A stretch of 64,000 nucleotides of DNA from DASZIT01 sp963709665 (GCA_963709665.1 CAVPWU010000002.1:868001-932000); one strand, 5' to 3'. Positions 47,639 through 56,823 are shown, counted from the first letter of the stretch. Notes: generated by a model from the letters alone, not told the origin. Numbers and translations are program-made.

Positions 47639-47875
47639 GTGCCCGAAGCCTTCGACCCCCAGCTGATGATCGAACGCTTCCGAGCCAGGGCGGACGCCGT
47701 CCGGAACCGGGGGCTCCCCCCCATCGAGGGCCCCGAGCGGGCCCGGTTCAAGGAGCAGATGCAGGTCGACTTCATGGACTACGCCATGCTGGGGGACGCC
47801 GAAGCGGAGGTGGTCGACGGCATCCTGACCCTCCGGGTGGACCTGCGGCCGGCGCCGGACCGGGGCACCGCCTGA
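47639..47875 (+). CDS. Small acidic protein, unknown function
   Basis: A 78-residue soluble protein, PEAFDPQLMIERFRARADAV at the start and a central RARFKEQMQVDFMDYAML helix-like stretch. No family recognised. It starts at GTG 47639 and is preceded by an AT-richer stretch (ATTCCTTCACAGTGTAGTG near 47570) that could hold a promoter. Convergent with the flavin-reductase-like gene. Confidence 0.55.
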   Translation: MPEAFDPQLMIERFRARADAVRNRGLPPIEGPERARFKEQMQVDFMDYAMLGDAEAEVVDGILTLRVDLRPAPDRGTA

Positions 47876-47936
47876 CCGGGGCCGTCCGCCCCCGACCCGG
47901 CCCCACCCGCCGAACGGGCGCCGTCGCCCCCGACCG

Positions 47937-48515
47937 TCAGCCGCCGTAGTTCATCCGGGTGTCCTCCATCCGCAGCACCTCCGGTGCCGGTCCCCCCGGG
48001 TGTCGGGGCGACTCCCCCGCCCCCACCACCTCCCCCAGGACCAGGACGTGGCTGGTGGGACCGGCGGGCGGGAGGGCGCCCTCCCCGGGATCGACCGACC
48101 GGAGCAGCCGGCAGCCCAGCCACCCCACCGCCGCCGCCAGGACCGGCAGGCCGTCGTGGACGAGCCGGACCGGCTCCCCCTGGATGGCGGTGACCCCACC
48201 GTCGGCACCGCGGGCGATGTCGCTGGCCGGCTTCACGAAGCGGCGCACCACCGCCCGGTCGGCACGGTGGAGGAGGCTGACGGTGAACCCACCCCCCGCC
48301 TCGATGAGTCGGCGGGTGACCGAGCCCGACTCCACGGCGACCGCCACCACCCGGGGACCGGTGGCCACCTGCATGACCAGGTTGGCCGTCATCAGGTTGA
48401 CCTCAGTGCCGGCGCGGCTGCCGATCAGGTAGAGGCCGGTGGGCATCGACCACAACACCCGACGGCGGAGCCGGTCCTCCTCGTCGTGCTCGGGCGGGGC
48501 TGGCGGACCGTCCAT
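47937..48515 (-). CDS. Flavin reductase-like protein (FMN-binding split barrel)
   Basis: A 192-residue protein matching the FMN-binding split-barrel flavin reductase domain: MPTGLYLIGSRAGTEVNLMTANLVMQVA near the N-terminus (split around NLMTANLVMQ), AVAVESGSVTRRLIEAGGGF, and a C-terminal VLVLGEVVGAG. These proteins supply reduced flavin to monooxygenases or bind flavin or heme. No monooxygenase partner is adjacent. Start ATG 48515 is straightforward. Confidence 0.78.
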   Translation of the reverse strand: MDGPPAPPEHDEEDRLRRRVLWSMPTGLYLIGSRAGTEVNLMTANLVMQVATGPRVVAVAVESGSVTRRLIEAGGGFTVSLLHRADRAVVRRFVKPASDIARGADGGVTAIQGEPVRLVHDGLPVLAAAVGWLGCRLLRSVDPGEGALPPAGPTSHVLVLGEVVGAGESPRHPGGPAPEVLRMEDTRMNYGG

Positions 48516-48554
48516 GCCCCACCGTAGCCAGGGGGAACGCCGGGGCGCCCCTAC

Positions 48555-49091
48555 TCAGTTGCCGAAGGGGTCCACGTTGGACCCGGCCGGTGCGGTGGTG
48601 GTGGTGGTGGACGGCACCTGCCCGGTGACGGCGGTGATCCGGGCGACGGCGGTGGCCAGCTGGTTCACCGTCTTGGTGCGGAGGGCGGCGGAGGTGGCCA
48701 TCAGCTTGTCGTTCCCGCCGGACCCGTTGTAGCAGTCGTTGCCGGCGTCGTAGGCGGTGGCGTAGGCGTCGGAGAGGTCGTCGGTCAGCTTCTGGTCGGG
48801 CGTGGGCAGGTTGCCGTTGGCGGTGGCGGCGTCACTGGCCAGCAGGGCGCACACCGAGCGGAGCTCACCGGTGGGGTCGTGCTGGTCGAGGGCCAGGTCG
48901 ACGTTCCTGATGTCGACCTCGACGGCCCCGATCGCCGACCCGGCGCCGGCGCCCCCCACCCAGGTGGAGACCTGGTGGGCGGGGCTCCCTGACTGCTCCA
49001 CCCCGGCACAGCCGGCCAGCGCCAGGCCGGTCGCCACCACCACCAGGCACGACGCCCACCGACCCGACGGCGCGGCTCCCCTCCGGCTCAC
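48555..49091 (-). CDS. Lipoprotein of unknown function
   Basis: A 178-residue protein with a signal peptide and lipobox: basic start, hydrophobic CLVVVATGLA, then LALAGC, so it should be anchored by a lipidated Cys outside the membrane. The mature part is helical, with two further Cys (VCALLAS, NDCYNGS), and ends in a Thr-rich tail. Family unknown. GTG 49091 overlaps the stop of the DUF3151 gene as GTGA, so the two are translationally coupled. Confidence 0.7.
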   Translation of the reverse strand: MSRRGAAPSGRWASCLVVVATGLALAGCAGVEQSGSPAHQVSTWVGGAGAGSAIGAVEVDIRNVDLALDQHDPTGELRSVCALLASDAATANGNLPTPDQKLTDDLSDAYATAYDAGNDCYNGSGGNDKLMATSAALRTKTVNQLATAVARITAVTGQVPSTTTTTAPAGSNVDPFGN

Positions 49092-49558
49092 GCCGGGATG
49101 CCGGTCCGATCCGGGCGCCAGGAAGGATCGAGCTGGCGGAGGAAGAGGGCGCACCGCTCCTCCTCGGGCTGCTCGCCGATGGCGCCGGCCGCCGAGCGGA
49201 GCCCGTCCAGGCACCGCAGGAACGGGCGGTTCTCCAGGTGGGACCACCGCACCAGACCGGAGCCCTTCCACCCGGCCCTGCGCAGGGCGTCCAGCCCCCG
49301 GTGGTAGCCCACCCGGTAGCAGGCGTACGCCTCCACGTCGTCCCGGGCCAGGGAGCCCAGCGTGGCCCAGGCGTCGAGGGAGGAGGGGTGGGCGCGCACC
49401 ACGTCGGACACCTCGTGGCGGCGTCGCTCGCCGGGCTGGGCCAGGGCGGCGGCCAGACCGTCGACCACGGCATCCGGCTCGGGGGGCAGCACGGTCTCCG
49501 GGAGACCGGTGGTCAGTCGGACCGGTGACTCGTCGGGCGGGAGGGAGGCGGCACTCAT
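49088..49558 (-). CDS. DUF3151-like conserved actinobacterial protein
   Basis: A 156-residue cytoplasmic protein with the segments SLDAWATLGSLARDDVEAYA, YRVGYHRGLDALRRAGWKG and GAIGEQPEEERCALFLRQL. These match my memory of the DUF3151 family of actinobacteria, whose function is unknown. The stop overlaps the start of a lipoprotein gene, and tyrS lies on its other side. Start ATG 49558. Confidence 0.75.
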   Translation of the reverse strand: MSAASLPPDESPVRLTTGLPETVLPPEPDAVVDGLAAALAQPGERRRHEVSDVVRAHPSSLDAWATLGSLARDDVEAYACYRVGYHRGLDALRRAGWKGSGLVRWSHLENRPFLRCLDGLRSAAGAIGEQPEEERCALFLRQLDPSWRPDRTGIPA

Positions 49559-49627
49559 CGATGGTCAGTGTAGGGGCGGGACCGTGGGCAGCCAGGTCGT
49601 CCCGCCCCGTCCGGAGGCGGCGGTGGC

Positions 49628-50923
49628 TCAGCCGGGGGGGGTGACGGAGACCAGGTGGTAGTCGGTCTTGCCCCGGCGGAGCACCAGGTAGCGACCGGCC
49701 ACCAGGTCGGTGGAGGTCAGCGATCGGGTCAGGTCGGTCTCCCGGTGGTCGTTGACGTACGCCCCGCCCTGCTCCACGGTGGTGCGGGCACGGCCCTTGG
49801 ACGGGACCATGCCCGTCTCGGCCAGCAGGTCCACCAGCAGCACGCCGTCCCCGGCCAGCCGGGAGGGGTCGAGATCGGTCGAGGGGGCGTCGGCCAGGAC
49901 CTCGAGCAGGGACCGCTCGTCGAGCTGGGCGACCTGGCGCTCGAAGAGGGCGGCGGCGGCCCGCTCGGCCCGGAGCATCTCCTCCTCGCCGTGGACCAGG
50001 GTGCAGACCCGTCGGGCCAGTTCGCGGGGGGCCTCCCGTCGCTCGGGGTGGTCGGCGGTGGCCCGGTCGAGGTCGAGGAGGGCCTGGTGGTCGAGGAAGG
50101 TGAAGTAGCGGAGGTAGGACCCCACCACGGCGTCCTCGCTCCGGATGAAGAACTGGTACAGCTGGTAGGGACTGGTGCGCCGGGCGTCGAGCCAGACGGT
50201 GCCGGTCTCCGTCTTGCCGAACTTGGTGCCGTCCGCCTTGACCACCAGGGGGCTGGTCAGACCCCAGCTCTCGGCGCGTCGCAGCTTTCGGATCAGCTCG
50301 ATCCCCATGGTGATGTTCCCCCACTGGTCGCTTCCCCCGATCTGGAGGGTGCAGCCCTCGGTGTCGTAGAGGCGGAGGAAGTCGTACGCCTGGAGCAGCA
50401 TGTAGCTGAACTCGGTGAAGGAGATGCCCTGGCCCTCGCGCTCGAGCCGCGCCTTCACCGAGTCCTTGGCCACCATCTGGTTGACGGTGAAGTGCTTGCC
50501 GATCCCCCGGAGGAAGTCGAAGAGGGTCATCGGTGCCAGCCAGTCGGCGTTGTTCAGGAGCAGGGCGCGCGACGGCCCGGCGTCCACCCCGAAGTCGAGG
50601 AACCGGCCCAGCTGGCCGCGGATGCCCTCGAGGTTGGCGGCCAACGCCTCCTCGGAGAGGAGCGACCGCTCCTCGGACTTGCCGCCCGGGTCGCCGATGA
50701 AGCCGGTGCCCCCGCCGGCCAGGGCGATGGGCCGGTGGCCGGCCAGCTGCAGCCGCCGGAGGGTGCAGACCTGCAGCAGGTGGCCGACGTGGAGGCTGTC
50801 GGCGGTGGGGTCGAAGCCGCTGTAGACGGTCAGCGGGTCGCCGTCCAGGTGGTCACCGAGACCGGGGTCGGTCATCTGGTGGACCAGCCCGCGGAAGCGG
50901 AGATCCTCGGTGAGTCGGGCCAT
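49628..50923 (-). CDS. tyrS: Tyrosyl-tRNA synthetase
   Basis: Charges tRNA-Tyr. The 431-residue class I synthetase has YSGFDPTADSLHVGHLL with the HIGH-like HVGH, the tyrosine-binding GGSDQWGNITMGIELI, the KMSKS-like loop KADGTKFGKTETG, and a C-terminal S4 RNA-binding domain (LLAETGMVPSKGRART, GGAYVNDHRETDL). ATG 50923 gives the standard start. No T-box leader was recognised in the 270 bases upstream, which otherwise hold nothing I can identify. Confidence 0.96.
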   Translation of the reverse strand: MARLTEDLRFRGLVHQMTDPGLGDHLDGDPLTVYSGFDPTADSLHVGHLLQVCTLRRLQLAGHRPIALAGGGTGFIGDPGGKSEERSLLSEEALAANLEGIRGQLGRFLDFGVDAGPSRALLLNNADWLAPMTLFDFLRGIGKHFTVNQMVAKDSVKARLEREGQGISFTEFSYMLLQAYDFLRLYDTEGCTLQIGGSDQWGNITMGIELIRKLRRAESWGLTSPLVVKADGTKFGKTETGTVWLDARRTSPYQLYQFFIRSEDAVVGSYLRYFTFLDHQALLDLDRATADHPERREAPRELARRVCTLVHGEEEMLRAERAAAALFERQVAQLDERSLLEVLADAPSTDLDPSRLAGDGVLLVDLLAETGMVPSKGRARTTVEQGGAYVNDHRETDLTRSLTSTDLVAGRYLVLRRGKTDYHLVSVTPPG

Positions 50924-51197
50924 CCGCTCAGCCTGCCACGTCGACCACCTGCCGTCGCGAAGGGAGGCCGGGACGGGATCAGCTGACGTCGCCGCCACCT
51001 CGGGGGGCAGCCTGCGGACCGAGCCGGGAGGAGGCACCCGCTGACGCACCCCCCGCCCGCCCACCGGGCGGTGGCCCCGACCCAGCCGTTCCGCCACCCG
51101 GCGTGTCGCCTGGTGGCTGGGCCGGCTCGGGGGGACCGCTGGCTACGATGAACCGGCCACCGGCGGGGCCCGATCCCCGTCCGTCCAAGGGAGCACC

Positions 51198-52541
51198 GTG
51201 TCCAATCCGTACCTCGAGGGCAACTTCGCACCCGTCGCCGATGAACGGACCGAGGACCACCCGCTGCCGGTCACCGGCGTGATCCCCCCCGACCTCGAGG
51301 GTCACCTCCTCCGCAACGGGCCCAACCCGGCCGTGCTGCCGGTGGACGACACCACCTATCACTGGTTCAGCGGTGACGGGATGCTCCACGACATCGAGCT
51401 GGGCGGCGGCCGGGCCCTCGGCTACCGCAACCGGTGGGTGCGGACCCGGAAGCTGGCCGCCGAGATCGGCAGCCCCATCCCCCGCGGGCCCAGCGAGCCG
51501 CTCGACGGCCCGGCCAACACCCATGTCATCCGCCACGCCGGGACCACGCTGGCCCTGGTGGAGTCGGGCTTCCCCCACGCCATCTCCCCCGACCGCGGCC
51601 GGGCGCGGATCCACGACTTCGACGGCGCCCTGTCGTCCCCGATGACCGCCCATCCCAAGGTCGATCCGGACACCGGCGAGCTCCTCTTCTTCGGGTACGA
51701 CATCTTCGGGCCACCCTTCCTGCGCACCCACACGGTGGACGCCGCCGGGGTCCTGACCGGTACCGAGGCCATCGACCTCCCCCGGGCGGTGATGGTCCAC
51801 GACTTCGGGGTGACCGCCACCCGCCTGGTCATCCTGGACCTGCCGGTGGTCTTCGATCTCGACCTGGCGGCCACCGGCCGGTCGCTGCCCTTCCGCTGGA
51901 TGCCGGAGGCCGGCGCCCGGGTCGGGGTGATGCCCCGGCACGGCACCGGAGCCGACATCCGGTGGGTGAGCATCGACCCGGTCTACGTGTTCCACGTTCT
52001 GAACGCCTATGACGACGGGGACGACGTCGTCCTCGACGTGGTCCGGTACGACGCCGCCTTCGACACCCAGCCGGGGGAGGTGATCGCCACCACCGCCCCG
52101 TTCCTGGCCCGGTGGACCGTCAACGTGGCCGGCAACCGCGTGACCCAGGAGCAGCTCGACGACACCGCGGTGGAGTTCCCCCGCATCGACGACACCGTGG
52201 CCGGGCGTCGCCACCGGTACGGGTACTGCCAGAGCCTCGACGTCCAGGACACCCGGTGGACGACCGGGCTGGTCAAGTACGACCTCCAGCGCGACGCCTC
52301 CGAGGTGTTCGACCCCGGTGCCCACCGCTCGGCCGGCGAGCCGGTCTTCGTGCGGGCGGCGGACGGTGGCGGGGAGGACGAGGGGTGGGTGCTGAGCGTC
52401 GTCTACGACGCCACCCGCGACGCCAGCGACCTCGTCATCCTGGACGGCACCTCCTTCGCCGGGCCCCCGGTGGCCACCGTCGAGCTGCCGGTCCGGGTGC
52501 CCTTCGGGTTCCACGGCTCCTGGCTGCCGTCCACCGTCTGA
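51198..52541 (+). CDS. Carotenoid cleavage oxygenase family protein
   Basis: A non-heme iron dioxygenase that cuts carotenoids, stilbenes or related compounds. The 447-residue seven-bladed propeller has the four iron His in MTAHPKVDPDTG, VMVHDFGVT, VYVFHVLNAYDDGDD and the C-terminal VPFGFHGSW, plus LEGHLLRNGPNP near the start. GTG 51198 has AAGGGAG upstream. No carotenoid synthesis genes are nearby, so the substrate is unknown. A short inverted repeat overlaps its stop. Confidence 0.93.
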   Translation: MSNPYLEGNFAPVADERTEDHPLPVTGVIPPDLEGHLLRNGPNPAVLPVDDTTYHWFSGDGMLHDIELGGGRALGYRNRWVRTRKLAAEIGSPIPRGPSEPLDGPANTHVIRHAGTTLALVESGFPHAISPDRGRARIHDFDGALSSPMTAHPKVDPDTGELLFFGYDIFGPPFLRTHTVDAAGVLTGTEAIDLPRAVMVHDFGVTATRLVILDLPVVFDLDLAATGRSLPFRWMPEAGARVGVMPRHGTGADIRWVSIDPVYVFHVLNAYDDGDDVVLDVVRYDAAFDTQPGEVIATTAPFLARWTVNVAGNRVTQEQLDDTAVEFPRIDDTVAGRRHRYGYCQSLDVQDTRWTTGLVKYDLQRDASEVFDPGAHRSAGEPVFVRAADGGGEDEGWVLSVVYDATRDASDLVILDGTSFAGPPVATVELPVRVPFGFHGSWLPSTV

Positions 52542-52557
52542 CCTCCCCTCCGGAGGT
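52541..52557 (+). terminator. Short hairpin after the carotenoid oxygenase gene
   Basis: ACCTCC and GGAGGT form a 6-bp stem with a 5-base loop right at the stop codon. It is short and has no T tract, so its role as a terminator is uncertain. Confidence 0.35.
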
Positions 52558-52673
52558 GTCCGGCCGCGCAGGGTGACACCAGTCGACCCGCCTCCCATGG
52601 GAAACTCTTCCCCGACCTGGACGGGGACCGACCCGGCCACTCCTTCCACCGAGCGAGCGACAGGGCCCTCACA

Positions 52674-54104
52674 TTGGCAACCAACGATCCGACACGCCCC
52701 CCCGGACGACGTGGCGCGGGCGGCTCCGGCAACGGGGAGTTCCCCGGTCCCATCCTGGGCGGCCGGGCGCCGATCCCCACGTCGCGGGAGGCCCGTCGGG
52801 GCGGCCGGGGGACGGCTCCGGCCGGCACCGCCGCCGAGGCACCCTCCCGCACGGGGCGGCGGCGCAAGCGCCGTCGTAGTCGTGGCGAGAAGGTCATGCG
52901 GACCCTCATCGCGTTGGTGGCGCTGCTCGTCCTGGTGGCCGGACTCGGCTACGGCTACTACCGGTACGAGTGGTCGAAGATCCAGACGGCCAAGTGCCCG
53001 AGCTGCACGGCGGTGGCCAGCGGGGCGCCCTACAACGTGCTGGTGATCGGCTCCGACACCCGGGTGGGCGAGACGGCGGCCGAGGCCGCCCAGTTCGGCA
53101 ACTCCACCAACGCCGGCGGCCAGCGCTCCGACACCATCAAGATCATCCACGTCGACCCCCAGGCGGGCACCGCCAGCACCCTGTCGATCCCCCGCGACAC
53201 CTTCGTGACCCTGTCGGGGGTGCCGGCCTCCGCCGGCGTCTCGAGCATGAACAAGATCAACTCCGCCTTCGCCACCGGGCCCAACGATCCCGACCCCAGC
53301 GGGACCGGCGCCAACGGCCTGGTGCAGACCATCCAGAACACCTTCGGGATCCCCATCAACCACTGGATCGTGGTCAACTTCTACGGCCTGATGGACGCCG
53401 TCAACGCCCTGGGCGGCATCAACATGAACGTTCCCTACCCGGTCCGCGACTACGGCGACTGCAACGCCAACGGCGTCTACTCCAACTGCACCGGGCTGGA
53501 CCTGCAGACCACCGGCTGCCAGACCCTGACCGGCGCCCAGGCCCTGTCGCTCTCCCGGTCCCGTCACTTCGAGTGGTACCAGGACGGCGAGTGGCACAGC
53601 GACCTGTCGTCGGACATCGGTCGGATCGAACGGCAGAACCTGATCATCGAGGCGGTGGTGAACAAGGCCAAGTCGACCTACAACCCGATCGCCGCCGCCT
53701 CCTTCATCTCGTCACTCACCCACGACGTCACCCTCGACAACCAGCTGAGCGCGGGCACGCTGCTGGATCTGGCCGAGCGCTACCACGCCTTCTCCGGCTC
53801 GGCGCTCACCAACTACACGCTTCCCACCACCGGAGCCGAGTACGCCCCCTACGGCGAGGACGTCGAGATCGTCCAGCAGCCCCAGGCGCAGGCGACGATC
53901 ACCCAGTTCCTGGGCACCGCCCCCAACGCGCCGACCACGCCCCCGCTCGACCAGTACGGAAACCCGATCCCGGCGCCCACCGTGACCCCCACCACCGCCC
54001 CGGTGGCCACCACCGCCCCGGCCTCGTCGTCACCCACCACCACGGCACCCTCCAGTGCCACCACCGCGTCGGACATTCCCACCTACGACCCGGTCCCCTG
54101 CTGA
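52674..54104 (+). CDS. LytR-CpsA-Psr family cell-wall glycopolymer ligase
   Basis: Transfers undecaprenyl-linked glycopolymers to peptidoglycan, outside the membrane. A very basic cytoplasmic start (TGRRRKRRRSRGEK) precedes one membrane helix (TLIALVALLVLVAGLGYGYY, about 77-96). The LCP domain has YNVLVIGSDTR, QRSDTIKIIHV, LSIPRDTFV, MNKINSAFATG and the Arg-rich SLSRSRHFEWY. The C-terminus is a Pro/Thr-rich tail. I used TTG 52674 because no in-frame ATG or GTG gives a longer fit, but no good ribosome-binding site is visible. In mycobacteria and relatives such proteins attach arabinogalactan; the polymer here is unknown. Confidence 0.9.
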   Translation: MATNDPTRPPGRRGAGGSGNGEFPGPILGGRAPIPTSREARRGGRGTAPAGTAAEAPSRTGRRRKRRRSRGEKVMRTLIALVALLVLVAGLGYGYYRYEWSKIQTAKCPSCTAVASGAPYNVLVIGSDTRVGETAAEAAQFGNSTNAGGQRSDTIKIIHVDPQAGTASTLSIPRDTFVTLSGVPASAGVSSMNKINSAFATGPNDPDPSGTGANGLVQTIQNTFGIPINHWIVVNFYGLMDAVNALGGINMNVPYPVRDYGDCNANGVYSNCTGLDLQTTGCQTLTGAQALSLSRSRHFEWYQDGEWHSDLSSDIGRIERQNLIIEAVVNKAKSTYNPIAAASFISSLTHDVTLDNQLSAGTLLDLAERYHAFSGSALTNYTLPTTGAEYAPYGEDVEIVQQPQAQATITQFLGTAPNAPTTPPLDQYGNPIPAPTVTPTTAPVATTAPASSSPTTTAPSSATTASDIPTYDPVPC

Positions 54105-54156
54105 CGGCGTCCGCCCCGCCGGACGGTCACCCGGCCGCCGCCGGTAGCGTCCGGCC

Positions 54157-55116
54157 ATGACCGCTCCCCGCCAGCGCCGCCTCGGGCGGTCCGGCCTCTC
54201 CGTGTCCACGGTGGGACTGGGCTGCAACAACTTCGGGATGAAGCTCGATCTCCCGGCCAGTCGCACCGTGATCGATGCCGCCCTCGACCACGGCGTCACG
54301 CTCTTCGACACCTCCGACAGCTACAGCTCCTCCGAGGAGATCCTCGGTGAGGTGCTGGAGGGGCGCCGCCACCAGGTGGTCCTGGCCACCAAGTTCGGGA
54401 GCGACCTGCAGGGGGCCAACGGCCCCGACTGGGGTGCCCGCGGCTCGCGCCGCTACATCCGGCTGGCGGTGGAGCGGTCGCTACGACGGCTGCGCACCGA
54501 CTGGATCGACCTCTACCAGATCCACTTCCCGGATCCGAAGACGCCGCTCGAGGAGACGCTGGCCGCCCTCGACGAGCTGGTCCACGAGGGCAAGGTCCGC
54601 TACATCGGCTCGTCGAACCACGCCGCCTGGCAGGTGACCGATGCCGAGTGGCTGGCCCGGACCCACGGCTTCGAGCGCTTCCTCTCCGCCCAGAACCACT
54701 ACAACCTCCTCGACCGGCGGGTGGAGGAGGACCTGACCCCGGCCTGCCGGCAGTTCGGGATCTCGATCCTGCCGTACTTCCCGCTGGCCAGCGGGCTCCT
54801 CACCGGCCGGTACCGGCGGGGGGAGGCGGCTCCCCCCGGGAGCCGGATGAAGGAGTGGGGGATGGAGGGGCAGCTGACCGAGGCCCGCTTCGACGCGGTG
54901 GAGCAGCTCACCGTCTACGCCGCCGAACGCTCGCTCTCCCTCCTCGACGTGGCCATCGGGGGACTGGCCGCCCAGCCGGCGGTGGGCTCGGTGATCGCCG
55001 GGGCCACCTCCGTCGAGCAGGTGGCCGCCAACGTGAAGGCCGGGGAGTGGGTGCCGTCCCGGGAGGACCTGAAGGCGCTCGATGCCATCGTGCCGCCTGG
55101 AACCCAGGTGGCCTGA
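54157..55116 (+). CDS. Aldo/keto reductase
   Basis: An NADPH-dependent carbonyl reductase with a TIM barrel. The 319-residue protein has GLGCNNFGMKL, the catalytic Asp and Tyr in LFDTSDSYSSSEEILGE, Lys in VLATKFGSD and His in YQIHFPDP, and cofactor-binding SVIAGATSVEQV near the end. It resembles the YajO/general stress-type AKR subgroup; the substrate is unknown. It follows the LCP gene by about 50 bases and is the last gene before the AT-richer island. Confidence 0.93.
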   Translation: MTAPRQRRLGRSGLSVSTVGLGCNNFGMKLDLPASRTVIDAALDHGVTLFDTSDSYSSSEEILGEVLEGRRHQVVLATKFGSDLQGANGPDWGARGSRRYIRLAVERSLRRLRTDWIDLYQIHFPDPKTPLEETLAALDELVHEGKVRYIGSSNHAAWQVTDAEWLARTHGFERFLSAQNHYNLLDRRVEEDLTPACRQFGISILPYFPLASGLLTGRYRRGEAAPPGSRMKEWGMEGQLTEARFDAVEQLTVYAAERSLSLLDVAIGGLAAQPAVGSVIAGATSVEQVAANVKAGEWVPSREDLKALDAIVPPGTQVA

Positions 55117-55150
55117 GCGAGTCTCGATCGGCGCCGGCGCCGACTGCTCA

Positions 55151-55418
55151 GGCCGCCCGAGTCACACGTGCAACCGTGTCGCTCACGGCATCGGCATCGT
55201 CTTCCAGCAAGCTGACGAGGTGCTCGAGGCCCCACGTCAACTGGGCCTCGATCTCGCCCATGTGAACGCCGAGGGCTCCACCCAGTTGCCGAAGGCCCAC
55301 GGTCCTCATCGTGGACTCGGAACACACGGTGCGTTTCGTGGACGTGCAGCCCGACTACACGGCTCGGACCGAGGTCGCCGACATCCTGTCTGGACTCACC
55401 GAACTCCGAAGGCACTAG
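55151..55418 (+). pseudogene. Peroxiredoxin-like (AhpC/TSA) gene remnant, 3' end only
   Basis: Two frames together give the C-terminal third of a thiol peroxidase: NRVAHGIGIVFQQADEV and LGLDLAHVNAEGSTQLPK in one, then TVLIVDSEHTVRFVDVQPDY and EVADILSGLTEL in the next. The change of frame is at about 55295, where one base is extra. The N-terminal part with the peroxidatic Cys is missing; the sequence upstream runs straight into the end of the aldo/keto reductase gene. It is therefore a truncated gene relic. Recognition is from the typical GNRVA, LPAHNG and VDPDYTRR pattern of the family, by eye. Confidence 0.65.
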
Positions 55419-55704
55419 TAGCCACCTGCCGCCTGGCCTCGTTACGACCCGGACACGTGGAGCGGAGACTTCATGGCGAACGGGCGCTTACCAGAGGTCT
55501 CGGTTCCGTCGTCAGTGGGTTCTACTCATGCATCTACTGCCTGCGTGCAGCACTGGCTGGGAGAACGGGACTCGGACTCGCCGCCGGAAGCCCCACCCAT
55601 CCGGCCATGCTCCCAGCGCAGGACCGAAGGCGCTGAGCTGCCAGGCGATCAGCTCGAGCGCGTCGGTGCGTTCAGTGACAAGTGGCCTCCCGCCCGGCCG
55701 ACCA

Positions 55705-56142
55705 TCAGTTGCTGTAGATCCGGTCCGGGCGGATGAGTACGGCCGCCCTGCGTTCTTCGGCCATGATCCGGTCGTACTCATCCCAGTTGTCATGCTCACC
55801 GCCGGCAGCCGCGAAGATCTCACGACGGAGCTGCCGCAGACCTTCGGCATCAAGCCAGGGCTGGGGGTCATCGGGCCCAGCGAGCTCCGCGTGCCCCTCG
55901 ACCGCCGCCCACTGCCAGCCGTTGCGGAAGGTTGCCGTGATCTGTGGACGGGCGCGGAGGTTGGCCAGCTTTGTCCGGCCGGCGGTGACCAGTCCCAGGA
56001 CGGTCTCGCCCGTGGCGGGGTGAGGCAGCACCCCGGCGTTGACGAGGGACGCTTGGATCGTGCCCGTGGAACGCAATGTCGAAATCACGACCAGCCCGCG
56101 CTCGGGACGGGCGAGGGCGGCCGCATCCTCCAGCGTCGTCAT
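55705..56142 (-). CDS. PPOX-class (pyridoxamine oxidase-like) F420-type protein
   Basis: A 145-residue split-barrel protein of the pyridoxamine 5'-phosphate oxidase superfamily, the actinobacterial F420-dependent class: LVVISTLRSTGTIQASLVNAG, LGLVTAGRTKLANLRARP, ITATFRNGWQWAAVEGHAEL and AAVLIRPDRIYSN at the end. AGGAGG lies four bases before ATG 56142, a strong ribosome-binding site. Its start overlaps the stop of the small metallo-beta-lactamase-like fragment as ATGA. Physiological substrate unknown. Confidence 0.82.
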   Translation of the reverse strand: MTTLEDAAALARPERGLVVISTLRSTGTIQASLVNAGVLPHPATGETVLGLVTAGRTKLANLRARPQITATFRNGWQWAAVEGHAELAGPDDPQPWLDAEGLRQLRREIFAAAGGEHDNWDEYDRIMAEERRAAVLIRPDRIYSN

Positions 56143-56258
56143 CGAACCTCCTCGGTGCACAGATAACATTCGGCAGGACCAGGTCGCCCACCGGGCTCAC
56201 ACTCGACGACACGAGTGATCGTGACGCCTCCGACCTTCCAACTACCCATCGAGCCCAT
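56139..56258 (-). pseudogene. N-terminal fragment of an MBL-fold hydrolase
   Basis: A 39-residue frame with a strong ribosome-binding site (AGGAGG, five bases before ATG 56258). It reads GSWKVGGVTITRVVE, the usual opening of MBL-fold metallohydrolases, and then stops after YLCTEEVR, before any metal motif. The stop overlaps the start of the PPOX gene as ATGA. It looks like a deletion fused the start of one gene to the next; it may still act as a leader peptide that couples translation. Confidence 0.55.
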
Positions 56259-56616
56259 CGGTGCCTCCTATTCGTCGTGTGGTGCCGCGGTGCGGGAGTC
56301 GTTGAGGGGCATCACGGACTGGTGGGCACGCGCCTGATCACGTCGTGCCCCTGCGTGCCTCATGAAGGCCATGCCTTCGACCCGGGGCCACAGATCTCGG
56401 GGCTGTCCGCCTACAACGATTCTCGGAATCACAAGCATCCGGCGGTTCGTACTGACCGCGCCGGGCCGAGCCTGCGCTCGGTGGCAGGTGGTGGGTGACG
56501 GGTGCAGCGCGGGTTGGGCACTCTCCGATCACATGGCCGGATCCTCACTTGGCCCTGGGGTTGGGGAGTACCCATGTCCAGTTCAGTCCGACTTCCGTCC
56601 GACGGCGACCCACTAC
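56259..56616. other. No gene recognised
   Basis: About 360 bases with several open but unconvincing frames on both strands. I see no family motif, RNA gene or repeat here. It lies within the presumed decayed island. Confidence 0.5.
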
Positions 56617-56823
56617 TCAGTGACGCAACCAATCCCGGATCGGCCGCACGCGCGTTCCGATCAGAACCGCACAGAGCACGACAAGGACGCATGCGATCGC
56701 GACGATCCACATTGCTTGAACCCCGGCTGCCCATGCAGGAAGCACGATGGCGAGAACGATGACCCCGACGACGAGGTGGTAGGCGTTCATGTGCCACGTG
56801 AACCAGCGATGCCGCATGTCCAT
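56617..56823 (-). CDS. Small two-helix membrane protein
   Basis: A 67-residue protein: short start RHRWFTWHMNAYHL, hydrophobic helix VVGVIVLAIVLPAWAA, short loop, second helix WIVAIACVLVVLCAVLIGT, and a basic end (RVRPIRDWLRH). It has the two-membrane-helix pattern of small integral proteins often fused to kinases, but standing alone. ATG 56823 is the likely start. Confidence 0.5.
   Translation of the reverse strand: MDMRHRWFTWHMNAYHLVVGVIVLAIVLPAWAAGVQAMWIVAIACVLVVLCAVLIGTRVRPIRDWLRH

Noticed and set aside
55148..55309. 53-codon minus-strand frame beginning MRTVGLRQLGGALG
   Set aside because: It is antisense to the peroxiredoxin remnant, whose plus-strand frames match a known family.
55530..55620. 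tRNA-like stretch with GACTCGGACTC
   Set aside because: No consistent T-loop or cloverleaf could be drawn on either strand.
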